A stretch of 64,000 nucleotides of DNA, from positions 187,676,001 to 187,740,000 of the forward strand of contig CM076190.1 in the NCBI GenBank assembly GCA_038277395.1, written 5' to 3'. Shown here piece by piece: positions 44,417 through 55,875 of this stretch. The stretch's first letter is position 1. Every line of letters begins with the position of its first letter. A program made the translations under genes and the position numbers. Source of the stretch: Dryocosmus kuriphilus (Eukaryota; Arthropoda; Insecta; Hymenoptera; Cynipidae). The notes beneath the pieces were generated by a model that saw only the letters and a program-made list of their open reading frames with translations, was not told the DNA's origin and ran no database searches.

Positions 44417-46220
44417 CTGCAAACATAAAGCATGAGTAAGAAATTAACTATCGTATTAGTTGATAAATTAATATGACGGAGAAAATTTATTGGTGGAAGA
44501 TTCTACAAAAGTAGAGTAAAGCTAGGACATAGAGGAACTTGGGGAAATTTCTAGAGTAGAGTACATTGTCATTTTATGAAAAATTTGATTGTTATAAGCG
44601 AATTGCATAAACAAATTCTCAGTTTAAGGAATTTTTTAGAGTTTTTATCCTGCCAGTTTCGACTGCACGTTACATAATTATGTCGGTATCGTTATTATTT
44701 ATAAACAGCTCTTCTTTTCTTCGCGGAGGCCCTCGCGGGAGCAAAAGTTCGGACAGAAGTCAACTATATTTAAGAACTCTGTCTGTTATTCTTTTATTAT
44801 CTAGTCATCACATCGCGGCTTCTCCGAAAAAGTGGCATAACTCGAAATCGACCATTTTCGAGTTTTTAGTGGAATAAGAAGGCTCTTGTTGGGCTCTGTC
44901 AACTGGTAAAAGGACAGACCTTTACCTCCAATGCTTTCCTCTAGAGTGTTCTCAGAAGTTTATGACTCTCAGCGGCTGCCATAACGTTTCAAAGTTTGAA
45001 AAGCGCCTTTTGAAAAATTGGGAATTTCGAGATGTGCCACTGTTGTAGAAAAGCGGCGACATATACTCGGTAAAATTCCTATGGATCGAATTAAGTTTCT
45101 CAGCTAATAGTCTGATGTTTTTGTTTCGTTTCTTTCATATCTATCTTTTGACGAGTCGAGCCACCGGGGACGAATGTTGGAGGTTAGAGTACAACGTGAG
45201 GACGTCATCACCTTCATTTGGAGGGAGCGTAGGCCAGGCCCTGTCCCACGGTACTGAACGATCAGGAGCGCAGCAAGCTGCTGCACAACGTGAGCAAAGT
45301 TTGGATGAGATTCCCATCTATGAATCGCCCGCGGCCGTTAAATCTCTTTATTTAGTCTTGACGACTCCTAATCGTTTTTCCTTTAAACGCTTCAATCTGC
45401 ACTTTATTTTAAATATACCAATTATTATACGGAAGTATTGTTGTATCTTATTTATTTCTATGTTAGGCAACTCTGTCTCTCTCATTGCATGTATAGGATT
45501 CCCTACTAATTTTTACTCATGCCACTCACCGAAGTTCGGAGCTAAGCCGGAATCTGTATTGAAGCTTAAAATATCTAAGAGATTCTCGAGACGATGTCTC
45601 AGGGCACTTGGCGCCGAGGAGAAAGCATTTAAAAAAAGGAGGGAAGGGGAATCGTTTTAGAAGTCTGGGGGGTCTAAATTTAATGACAAATGTGATTTTT
45701 ATTAACAAATTGCGTAAACAAATTCGGAGTTTGAGCAATTATTAAGAGTTTTAGATACCTTTCTTTTCTTAAACGGGCCTTGGTCAGCTTTGAATTAAAT
45801 GTCCTATAAATGATAAATTGAATTATGATTTTGATGTGTATATTTTTGAAAGACATTTAATTAATTCATCGGTGTTGCACTTCGACTGGCGTGTCCCAAA
45901 CGTTGGTGTATGGTGGACCTAATATTATTGCGGGTCTATTTCAACAATATGAAAATTGTGGAAAAATATGCTATATAATAATTCTTGAGATTGTAATTTA
46001 ATGCCGTCTCTCCCCTACATTGTCATTTAATGACAAAGATCATTTCTAATTAGCAATTCCTGAAATAAGTCATAGCTTCTCTTGCCTTATATTTCCTGAG
46101 CTTCTGGATCAAATTCCGATTCTGGATTTATCGAGTGATGTCCTTCATTTGCTACTATTGGTTTAGAAGAGATAAACAATTTATGTGTCAAGTCTTTGTT
46201 AGTAACAACGCGACTGAATT
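44417..46220. other. Spacer upstream of exon A, with inverted fragments of a 140-bp repeat
   Basis: No confident gene. Inverted fragments of the 46225-46740 tandem repeat occur at about 44566-44650 and 45680-45770. A 181-codon open frame (45115-45660, plus) contains SRATGDECWRLEYNVRTSS and a Q/A-rich stretch but no domain I recognise; I give it low weight. Confidence 0.35.
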
Positions 46221-46224
46221 TTCG

Positions 46225-46740
46225 GGACCATATGCTTCACTGAATTATGATTATTATCCAGCTGAACAGGGCCCGTTAAAAAAAAAGTACCAGAAACTCT
46301 TCAAAATTGCTCAAACTGCGAACTTGTTTGTGCAATTTTTTAATAACAATCATAGTTGTTGTAAAATGACAATGTACTTCACTGAATTATCACTTGAAAG
46401 CCAATCAAGGCATGTTTTAAAGAAATGTAACTAAAACTCTAAAAAATTATCCAAACTACGAATTTTTTAATGGAATTTGCTTATAACAATCACATTTATT
46501 ATTGAATGATAATGTACTTTACTGAATTATAACTGCAGAGCTGAGAAAGACGCGTTTTAAGAAGAATAGTCCCTAAAGCTCTAAAACATTGCTTAAACTC
46601 GGAATTTGTTTGTGTTTTTATAAAAAAAAAATTTGTCATGAAACGACAATGTACTCTGCTGAATTATTCTCGGACATTTAAACATAGAACGCTTTAAAAA
46701 GAATGTATCTGAAGCATTGAAAAATTACTGGAGAATTTTT
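46225..46740 (+). repeat. Tandem repeat, about 3.5 units of about 140 bp
   Basis: Related starts near 46290, 46433, 46574 and 46710, each of the form AAA(A/G)CTCT(A/T)(A/C)AAA followed by CAAACT(A/G)CG-like, AATTTG, ATAACAATCA, and GACAATGTACTTCACTGAAT. Units are diverged. Confidence 0.65.
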
Positions 46741-48137
46741 TTACTTATTTTATTTATAGCAATAAGCTATGTAATGAATTTTATTTTCTAATGCTTAATT
46801 ATCATTTTTAATTGAACTAATATCCAAAATCATTTCAAAATCTTCTTCTATGATTCGTTACCGTATAATTAATAAGAACAAATTATTTATATATAACTGT
46901 CCCACTGTGCGCCATGCGACAACAAAAAAGGTTTCGTAGGCTGTTTCAGTAAAGAGTATAAAATTTTTCACTTTTATATTTTTCTTTCGCTCAACACATA
47001 ATTTAGTGATTGTAGTAGTTTGATAATAATATTAATAATAAATAAACCTAATTCCTCAAACTTTTTAAAAATATTAATAATATTTTAGAAATTACAAAAT
47101 TCGCTTGACTGTAACTCTGGCGTGAATAGCTTTCGTGTGCCTCAGGTATTACGTGAATCTAACTTTCGCGCAACTCTATTTTGTGTAGAAATTTACATTT
47201 AGCCAATCAGAATAATTTATTTGAATTTGGCGCGACTATTTTTATTATTGTTCCGTGCGTCTTTCAGATGTAATTTTATCATTGGAAATTTTATTTCCCG
47301 AATAAAATTCGAGAAACGGGAAAGCAAATGTCAGAAACGGTAAATTCAGTTTGAGAGAACCAAAAATAAAGTTGATGGAAATGGAAAAAGGTTGAAGGTT
47401 TTACCAATAAAGTCGCAACCATACAAATTTTAAGAAGTTACTACATACCTAAACAGAAAAATGTATTAGTACGCAGTAAAATAGTATTATGAAGTGATGG
47501 ATATTAAACATTATGCACATAAAAATTCGGTTAAACTCGAAAAAATAAAACTCACGGGAAATAGGAAATCGACAAAATAGAAATGAGTTTAAATTATGAA
47601 TTTATTACAAATATAATTTATGTAAAACTACAATTTTGACAAATGAAAATATCTGAGTTTCCTTCTACCAGACAAATGTAACCTTATCTATATTATGGTG
47701 GGCCGAAGATTATGTTTTTTTCGACAGGCCTCAATTCTTAAAAGTTATTACAGGATGCCAGTACCTCACAGGCAAAGTTACAAATTTAAAAAGAAATTCA
47801 ACGTAAGCAAATCAGCGATAAAGTTCAAAATCTAAGAAAAAATCTTAATTTTTACACATCTATGAAAATATTTCTCATATTTGAGACGCACAAGCATTCA
47901 AATTAGTAAAATACTTCCTAAGAAATTGATTTTGCGTTCATCAAAATTCGTTATGCTTTCATTATGCAAAGGAATTACAGTTTCAATACAGATTTATGTA
48001 CATCGTACAAAAAAAGTATTTTAATCTCATAATCTGGTAGAAAAAATTGTATTGTTAAGATTTTTCAGGGAAAATATGAACTACAGCTATAAAATTCACT
48101 TTCCACCACCTCCTGCTCTCCTTTTCGGAAATACATA
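46741..48137. other. AT-rich spacer
   Basis: No gene or repeat is recognised. Confidence 0.35.
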
Positions 48138-49111
48138 TAGGGGAGAGTGCCCTCAACTGGATAAGTTCTTCAACTGAATAATGCGTAAAAATAACATTAT
48201 ACTTGAATTAAATAAAGTTTAGTATTTCTTTATGAGTAACATTTTCAAAAAAAGTTGTACCATAATGTGTTTACTACTTACTTGTCGTTATTAAATTAAA
48301 AAATTTTTTAAATCTGTTCTCGGCACGTAGAAGCAAGTTTTACCCTCCGGTATTTTTTTAATTTTTAATCAGATAAAATTTTTTAAAATTGTTTTCTTTT
48401 TATTTCTTGTATTCGCAAGACAGTTGACTTTAAAAGATTTCCACAGAAGGAGTCTTCTAATTTTGAGGAACAACATAATTAATATGTTTTTACCGGAAGT
48501 GTCGTGTGTCCCGATCTGGATAATTCGTGAAAGGTTAGTTTTGTATGCTGAAGTGTTTTTTTTATGTTGGTACGAATGTTACGTACTAAAAAGAAACAAA
48601 TGAACGTATATGTTACGGCTGAAGCCCGAAATCGGCTAATGCTAGCCTTAGTCGGCTAAAGCTAGCTCTATCCAAAATGCATGGATAAAGCTGTCCCAAA
48701 TCGCTGACGCCCGACTTTATCCGGCTAGGGCTAGCATTAGCCAAACACCTATGGCTAATGTTGCCTGTACAATGCTTGACCCAATCGTCATCTGGAAACT
48801 ATAAACAATTGACGAGTGCTCGTCTACACGAAAACACGTTGTATTTACTAGTGAATCCCAGAGCATGAAAATGACAGAAATCGATGTTGGTCGAATGAAA
48901 AATAATTTCAATGTAGAATTTGAAACGTTAGTCAGTGCTAAAAAATCAAATAATTTTTACATATCTGCTGCACAGTATGATGGACTTATCGATTCAGTTT
49001 TGCAAGCAAAGAAAGCTACCGCTTTGTCAAAACTACAAAAATGACGCTTGAAACTTCACGATATTTGTTCAATCGGCGGCTTTCAGAAGCTTGTTGTTTC
49101 CGTGAAAAAAG

Positions 49112-49175
49112 GTAAATATGAAAATGAATGAGTGTACGTTGACCTCATAACAAATCCATGCTTTCGTGATTGCAG
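49112..49175 (+). other. Intron of the Ginger transposase
   Basis: The donor AAAAAAG/GTAAAT and acceptor CGTGATTGCAG join K-K to G-G-T-S-I-I-Y in frame. At 64 bp it is a normal insect size. Confidence 0.7.
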
Positions 49176-50216
49176 GAGGAACATCAATAATTTACTGTGT
49201 CAAGAATGAGGAAATGTTTGATGTGTTGTGTGATACTCATCTTTCTGTGGGACACGGAGGAAAGTATCGAATGTTGTCTGAATTAACAAAAAAGTATAAA
49301 AACGTTACACATGAGATTGTCTTACTATTTTTGAAGATTTGCAATGCTTACCAAATGAAGAAAAAGTTTATTAAAAGAGGACTTGTTGGGAAGCCTATCA
49401 TATCAACAGAAATGAACAATAGATGTCAAGTGGATTTAATTATACATATGCAGTCAAATCCAGATGCTGATATCAAATTCATCATGGTATGCCAAGATCA
49501 CCTTACTAAGTTTGTTCAATTACGACCACTGACAAGCAAAACCGCAATTGAAGTAGCCAAGCATTTGCTTGAAATCTTTTGTATTTTCGGCGTTCCAGCA
49601 ATTTTTCCATCTGACAATGGACGCGAATTTGTCAATCGCACGATAGAAGAGCTGTGTTCTATGTGGAATGGGTTGACTATAGTGCATGGCAAACCGCGAA
49701 ACAGTCAATCTAAAGGGAGTGTCGAAAGGGCGAATCAAGATATAGAAAATATGCTTGCGACTTGGATGGTCACTGAAAATTGTAGTCGTTGGTCAGAAGG
49801 ACTTAAATTTGTACAATTCATGAAAAATCGAGCATACCACGACGGAATAAAAACAGCTCCACACAAAGCGATGTTTGGTACTGATGCCAAAGTCGGTATA
49901 TCTACAAGTATACTTCCAAAAGAATTGTATGAAAACATCAGGACGTAATAAGAACTAGCAACTATTTTTGAAACAGTCACTGAACCCTCACACAACGAAA
50001 ACAAGGAGCATGATGAACGTGAATGTCACAGGCCGTTTAGTGAGGAAAATTCGAACCAGAATAGAGTACAAGTTGAGAGTGAAGATGTATTGATACAGAA
50101 TGAGATTGAAAAACAAGATGTAATAAAATTTTTGCAGAATGACAATCTCGAAAATTCGAATTTTCAAAAGTCAAGCGTAGTATTCAATCAAAATACCCTT
50201 GCAGACGATAATCATA

Positions 50217-51483
50217 CAGTCTGTTCCACAAGAAAGAATACGCGTTTTCTCGAAAAATGTTAAAGATTTTTGTTCGTTTTTCTTTTGGCCTGACTGTACG
50301 TTTCAAGTGCAAGAGCGGAACTGCCGATTTGTTTCATTCTCATTCGAAGTGTCGAATAATGCACAAGTTTGCGCAATGAGTGCAGTATACGCTAAACGGT
50401 TCGAAGCTGTGTTTTTGTGCAGTAATGCATACGGACCAAAACTTCGATACTCAGCTGCTGCTAAAGTGCTTAAAAAGTCTAAGTACTTCGTGCAAAAGTG
50501 CGTGGAGCGGTATAGGGACACAAAAGCTGTTGACGATCTTCCAGAAAAAGGAGAAAACCGAGCAACGTCCAGCAAGGAGGATAAGGGGATCATCGCACTA
50601 TTCAAGCGCAACCCCACTCTACGGTTGCGCGAAGCCAAGGCTAAGCTAGCGGAGAAGGGATTAGATGTTAGTATAAACACGATAAGACGCAGATTAGCTG
50701 AGGCAAACATGCAGTACCGTAGCACGAGGCAGAAACCCCTGCTCTCAGAAGTGCACATGCAAAAACGGCTGTCATGGGCTATGGAAAATAATGATCGCGA
50801 TTGGTCAAATGTGATTTTTTCCGACGAAGCGTCCTTTTGGGCATGGGTTCCAATAAACCGTGCCTGGTCAGGCAAAGGTGAGCGGTTCCTCCAGCGAACT
50901 GTTAAACACCCAGTAAAGATCCATGTTTGGGGATGCTTCTCACAGCGCGGTTTTGGCTGTTTCGAGCTCTTCACTGAGAACCTGAACGCGGAAAAAATGG
51001 TAAAAATCTACAAGCATGGTCTTCTGAGGTCTGCAGAAAAGATGTTTGGAGCCAATAATGAGGTTTGGATCCTTCAAGAGGACAACGATCCCAAACATTG
51101 CAGTCGCCTCTGCAAGAACTGGAAAGCTGAAAATGGCGTCGTCACCTTGGCCTGGCCTTCACTATCTCCTGATACCAATCCGATTGAAAATGTGTGGAGT
51201 GTCGTTAAGAGAAAACTTGCAAGAAGGCGTGTATTCACCCTCAAGCAGCTCTCTCTACGAATTAGAGAGGTGTGGCGCTCTCTATCTTTAGAATATGGTG
51301 AAAAATTAGTCGAGAGCATGCCCAGAAGATGCCAGGCCATTATCGAGAATAATGGCGATTAAACCATTTATTAAGGTAAGTCCACCCTAATTTTTAAAGC
51401 ATTTCTTCATGCCAAAAAAGAAAAATAAAGTTTTCTTTAAAACTTTTCGAGAAAACGCGAATTCTTTCTTGTGGAACAGACTG
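50217..51483 (+). mobile_element. Tc1 element, copy 2, apparently complete
   Basis: Ends CAGTCTGTTCCACAAGAAAG at 50217 and the complement finishing at 51483; the outer 40 bp of the ends differ at only one or two positions. TA at 50215-50216 and 51484-51485. It lies inside the Ginger transposase gene. Confidence 0.95.
50376..51362 (+). CDS. Tc1 transposase, intact (328 aa)
   Basis: A DD34E transposase that excises and inserts Tc1 DNA at TA sites in the nucleus. The ATG at 50376 (MSAVYAKRFEAVF) was chosen because it matches the start seen in the decayed copy; the frame is open further upstream but lies in the terminal region. Two helix-turn-helix DNA-binding parts cover residues about 22-60 and 70-115. 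Catalytic residues: D150 (IFSDEASFW), D236 (QEDNDPKH) and E271 (NPIENVW), with 34 residues between the last two. KRKLARRR (278-285) may be a nuclear localisation signal. No stop or frameshift is visible, and the terminal repeats are near-identical, so the copy is young and possibly active. Expression would need a nearby promoter. Confidence 0.95.
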   Translation: MSAVYAKRFEAVFLCSNAYGPKLRYSAAAKVLKKSKYFVQKCVERYRDTKAVDDLPEKGENRATSSKEDKGIIALFKRNPTLRLREAKAKLAEKGLDVSINTIRRRLAEANMQYRSTRQKPLLSEVHMQKRLSWAMENNDRDWSNVIFSDEASFWAWVPINRAWSGKGERFLQRTVKHPVKIHVWGCFSQRGFGCFELFTENLNAEKMVKIYKHGLLRSAEKMFGANNEVWILQEDNDPKHCSRLCKNWKAENGVVTLAWPSLSPDTNPIENVWSVVKRKLARRRVFTLKQLSLRIREVWRSLSLEYGEKLVESMPRRCQAIIENNGD

Positions 51484-52744
51484 TATCATACATCCTGCTT
51501 TAACTCTTGATACAATTTCTCTCCAGGAGAACAACACAAAGAAAAGAAAACGAAGAAGATTCAACGAGTGTTTTCAGTAGTGACAGCAATGAGCAGTCAA
51601 GTATGCAACGTAGGAGATACAGTACGGGTCACAATTCCAAATGTAGACAGGGGTCGCGGAAATTTACGTAATGCTTTGATGGCAATTGTTGACGTAGATG
51701 AAAATGGATTGTACAAACAAGGTAATCAGTATGGTACAATAGAAAAAAGACTTTCAAGGAACCAATTCACTGCATGCGACGTCAAACTTGTCAATGTATT
51801 GGAAGTGTGGTCCGAAAAGAAAACATTGCGCCAATTAGCGCGAGCGCAGTCTACCTCTGGTGGGCAAGGATATGCAAGGTGTGATTGTAAAAGTGGATGC
51901 AAAACGAATAGATGTAAATGTAAATTGTCAGAAGTTCTTTGTAATTCGAAATTTCATTCAACTTCTACCGTTTGTAATAAATAATATCATTATTTATGTT
52001 TAATTTGAGTGACAACAAATGTTGAATCACGGCGACGTTTGTAGTTTGATAATAGATAGATAATATGTAAATTATTTTCAAATAATTGTTTTCATTCTAT
52101 TGACTACCAGCTGATTATTAAAATTGCTTTTATTTCTGGATATTCTTAATTTGTAATTTGCCTGATTCTCGCCTAACAAAACCAACATTAGCCAGAGGTG
52201 CTTGGCTAATGCTAGCCCTAGCCGGATAAAGTTCAACTCTAGCCGGATAAAGTTGGGTTTCGACCGTACGGGCCTACTCTATCCAAAATGGCTAGCATTA
52301 ACCAGAGTCCGGACTTTAGCCGTAACATATACAACGTGTACCTTTCCACCTAATAATAATGGTGAATACAGCAGAGGTTGAAGTCAACGTATTTTCGATA
52401 AAATAATTTTAAATATTGTTTATATGAATGGAAAACCTTACAAGATAATAGTGCTGAATCTTTATTGGGTGATTTCAAGGGAAATATCTTTCAATTAGCA
52501 CTGTGAATTCTGTAAAGCACGATTATTCAGATCTTGGTCGAAAACCCACATCTGGTTAAAAGTGCACCGGTTCTGAAAAAAATTAATTATGAACAATCTG
52601 ATTTAATCTATGTTATGATGCCTGTATTGTTTAAACGAATGTTTTGTCTCCAGCTAGGTACGTGAAACTCTCCTTCTTTGGTTAAAACGTTTAAGTATTA
52701 TGAAGTTAAAGCTTCTCTTATCCAGTTCAGGGAACTCTCCCCTA

Positions 52745-53460
52745 CTTCAATTAAAAATGCACTTTAACTTATAGACATTATTATACTTACCAATAGGATT
52801 AGTGAAAAACACCAAGGTGAAATACAAAAAACCAAGCACGTTTATCATTTTCTGTAACTAATGAATGTTCTAGAATATGTTTCTAGATCTTTAGCCGCTA
52901 TCTTATTTGTTCTTCTTAATTTTTTTGTGTTATTGATATACTTCTTCTTCACTGAAATCCCCAACAGACTTAAGATTTATGCCTTTGTTATCTACATTTG
53001 ACTTACCGTTGGAAGAAAGCAGCTTTTTGTTAATCTATGATTTAAATGCGATAAAATCTTACAAACAAATATGTTTTTCAGTATCTTGTTCAGGCATTCT
53101 CAAAGATTAAGAATATTGAGATTTATTCAAACTTTTTTTTTCATCACTCATCCTTTCGAGTATATTGTTGTATTTTATTTCCTTAGTATTTTTTGGACTA
53201 GTTTAAGTACGAAAAAAGATTATTTCATTATCTAGTTGAAAAATAGTTTTTACTATTTTTAAGAAATTTTGTGAATATTTAAAATCATGTAAATTTGTTA
53301 ATTTGCATCGAATTTAGTAATGTCCATTAAATAATTTAAAAGTCTTTTTGTCATCTACCAGACAATTTAAGAAAAATTTCTGAAAATCATAAGAAAAATT
53401 CTTTTTAATTTTGTATATTCCTTATTTTTTTAAATTTTGGTTCAATTAACCTGGTCAACG
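52745..53460. other. AT-rich spacer
   Basis: No gene recognised. Confidence 0.35.
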
Positions 53461-54075
53461 AACTTTACCTTAGTTTTGGGACCCTGAAAAAGTGTATTTA
53501 AGGCTGATTCGATTTGACAAATCCTTCAAAAGTTAGCGTGGCAACGAAACTAAGGTTACCAAGGACAGATATACAGACGGACAGACATATACAAAATTTT
53601 ATGATTTTAGGACTCTATGAAGGCCAAAACGTAAAGGTCCGTAAAAAATAATTCCATAATTCTGAAAATGGTCTAACGTCTAAAATTTTTCTATGATCCA
53701 AAATTTTCTTTTTAAAAACCAAACTAATATTTTTTTGAGGAAGAAATCACTATATCTCAGACGATTCAGCAAACACTAACTTAAGAAAAAAGTTTTTACA
53801 TTCTCATCAAAAATGAGAAGGTATTAGTTTTATGTAAAATTTGACTTCGTCGATTTTCATCAAATCTCCAAGTTTTGACGTGGATGTCGGTCTGTCTGTA
53901 GTCTGTAGTAGTCTTTAGGCACGATAGCTTTCGAAGAAATGAAATTGTGCTTTGGCACAATTTTTCAAGGCCTGAAAGGAAAGAACAAGTTCGTTAATTA
54001 GGCATCTTTGACCAACAGTTCTGGTTTTATCCGTTTAAAATGCTTTTTAAAAAAATCCAGTTTCCGACTATTTTA
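53450..54075. repeat. Two decayed fragments of the GC-island repeat family, opposite orientations
   Basis: 53450-53640 (plus) contains GGTCAACGAACT, GATTCGATTTGACAAATCCT and CAGACGGACAGACA. 53795-54075 (minus) contains the hairpin TTCTCATCAAAAATGAGAA, GTATTAGTTTTATGTAAAAT and GTCTGTCTGTAG. Both correspond to the 3' part of the family and lack the GC-rich head. Confidence 0.65.
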
Positions 54076-54129
54076 CTTGAGATACTGCCAGTATAGGATC
54101 GTGGCAGTCTAGCTTGGGACAGTTGAGAA

Positions 54130-55875
54130 CGTACTCTCAGAACGTACTTTTTAGCGGTTCAACAACTCATTTTTTATGAGTTTTTTATCATTTTTGCAAC
54201 TTTGAGACGCCATATTTGGTCCGCCGTTTTAAATTTGAACAAAATAGAAGTAACTTTGTAAGAACAAATAACAATCTTTTTTTTAACATTAACAGGAAAG
54301 AAATAACGACTTTTTACCGGTTCAACAACTCATTTTTTATGAGTTTTTTACCACTTTTACAACTTTGAGGCGCCATATTTGGTCCGCCATTTTGAATTTG
54401 AACAAAATAGAAGTAACTTTGTAAGAAGAAATAACAATCTTTGTTTTAACATAAAAAAAGAAAGAAATAACGACTTTTTAGCGGTTCAACAACTCATTTT
54501 TTATGAGTTTTTTACCATTTTTGCAACTTCGAGACGCCATATTTGGTCCGCCATTTTGAATTTGAACAAAATGGAAGTAGCTTTGTGAGAACAAATAACA
54601 GTCTTTGTTTTAACATTAACAAGGAAAGAAATAACGAATTTTTACCGGTTCAACAACTCATCTTTTATGAGATTTTTTACCACTTTTGCAACTTTGAGGC
54701 GCCATATTTGCTCCGCCATTTTGAATTTGAACAAAATAGAAGTAGCTTTGTGAGAACAAATAACAGTCTTTGTTTTAACATTAACAAGGAAAGAAATAAC
54801 GACTTTTTACCGGTTCAACAACTCATTTTTTATGAGATTTTTTTACCACTTTTGCAACTTTGAGGCGCCATATTTGCTCCGCCATTTTGAATTTGAACAA
54901 AATAGAAGTAGCTTTGTGAGAACAAATAACAGTCTTTGTTTTAACATTAACAAGGAAAGAAATAACGAATTTTTACCGGTTCAACAACTCATTTTTTATG
55001 AGATTTTTTACCACTTTTGCAACTTTGAGGCGCCATATTTGGTCCGCCATTTTGAATTTGAACAAAATAAAAGTAACTTTGTAAGAACAAATAACAATCT
55101 TTGTTTTAACATTAACAAGGAAAGAAATAACGACTTTTTACCGGTTCAACAACTCATTTTTTATGAGATTTTTTACCACTTTTGCAACTTTGAGGCGCCA
55201 TATTTGGTCCGCCATTTTGAATTTGAACAAAATAGAAGTAAATTTGTAAGGACAAATAACAGTCTTTGTTTTAACATTAACAAGGAAAGAAATAACGACT
55301 TTTTACCGGTTCAACAACTCATTTTTTATGAGTTTTTTTACCATTTTTGCAACTTTGAGGCGCCATATTCGGTCCGCCATTTTGAATTTGAACAAAATAG
55401 AAGTAACTTTGCAAGAACAAATAATAATTTTTGTTTTAGCATTAACAAGGAAAGAAATAATGACTTTTTACCGGTTCAACAACTCCTTTTTTATGAGTTT
55501 TTAACCATTTTTGCAACTTCGAGACGCCATATTTGGTCCGTTATTTTGAATTTGAACAAAATAGAAGTAACTTTGTAAGAACAAATAACAATATTTGTTT
55601 TAATATTAAAAAGGAAAGAAACAACGACTTTTTAGCGGTTCAACAACTCATTTTTTGAGTTTTTTACCATTTTTGCAACTTTCAGACGCCATATTTGGTC
55701 CGCCATTTTGAATATGATCAAAGTTCCAACAGAGTTTGAAAGAAAAACTTGTTAGCTTCCTTTTAAGCTAAAAATATTTATTGTTTTTACTCGTGGTATA
55801 ATATTTTTCTCAATTATTAACAACTGACCCATAATTTTGACACCTTTGAGATGCCATATTGGATCCGCCATATTG
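54130..55875 (+). repeat. Satellite-like tandem array, about 10 units of 161-166 bp
   Basis: The CATATTTGGTCCGCCATTTT block recurs at 54211, 54374, 54538, 54703, 54869, 55034, 55199, 55364, 55528 and 55689, with a diverged last copy near 55854. Most spacings are 165 bp, i.e. 55 codons, so a frame stays open over several units (54832-55578, repeating FEQNRSxFVRTNN and NKERNNDFLPVQQ). The middle units are the most alike, as expected for unequal exchange. I do not regard the frame as a gene. Confidence 0.88.

Larger units (their letters stand above)
48865..51984 (+). pseudogene. Ginger integrase-like transposase, split by Tc1
   Basis: Exon 1 from ATG at 48865 (MKMTEIDVGRMKNNFNVEF) to the donor at 49112, with one TGA stop (CGA expected). 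A 64-bp intron follows, then exon 2 from 49176: a zinc-binding region (HLSVGHGGK, then CNAYQ where CxxC is usual), and the integrase core with D in CQVDLI, D in FPSDNGREF and E in VERANQD (36 residues between). Two stops at 49946-49951, then in-frame acidic sequence up to the Tc1 insertion at 50217. The C-terminal part resumes after it (about 51486-51984) with VGDTVRVTIPNVDRGRG and a cysteine-rich end CDCKSGCKTNRCKCKLSE, typical of invertebrate KRBA2-like/Ginger proteins. Confidence 0.87.
48611..52327 (+). mobile_element. Ginger-type DNA transposon with Tc1 inside
   Basis: Starts TGTTACGGCTGAAGCCCG at 48611 and ends with the inverse, ending ACA, at 52327. A 4-bp duplication TATA lies at 48607-48610 and 52328-52331. 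TGT...ACA ends, a 4-bp duplication and a retroviral-type integrase define Ginger elements, which are cut-and-paste transposons and not viruses. The subterminal regions repeat GGCTAATGCTAGCC and CCGGATAAAG motifs in both orientations. Confidence 0.88.
48140..52742. mobile_element. TA-flanked element with GGGGAGAGTG ends, host of the Ginger nest
   Basis: The left end is GGGGAGAGTGCCCTCAACTG followed by GATAAG at 48140, the right end its near-inverse ending 52742, with TA on both sides (48138-48139, 52743-52744). Without the Ginger insertion it is about 885 bp. The first ten bases of the ends equal those of the pogo element at 26951, so it probably belongs to the pogo group. The start of a possible protein, MLRTKKKQMN (about 48576), is cut by the Ginger insertion. 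Confidence 0.75.

Noticed and set aside
45115..45660. 181-codon frame as a gene
   Set aside because: No recognisable domain, biased ends and no splice or promoter support; kept only as a note.
49166..49948. Retroviral or LTR-retrotransposon integrase
   Set aside because: No LTRs, gag, protease or reverse transcriptase nearby; terminal repeats, TATA duplication and the cysteine-rich tail fit a Ginger DNA transposon.
50303..50974. 223-codon minus frame
   Set aside because: Antisense shadow of the intact Tc1 transposase.
54832..55578. 248-codon open frame in the 165-bp array
   Set aside because: Repeat-driven frame; neighbouring units break it and no gene features surround it.
54130..55875. 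CRISPR array
   Set aside because: The units are 165-bp tandem copies without distinct spacers, in a eukaryotic genome.
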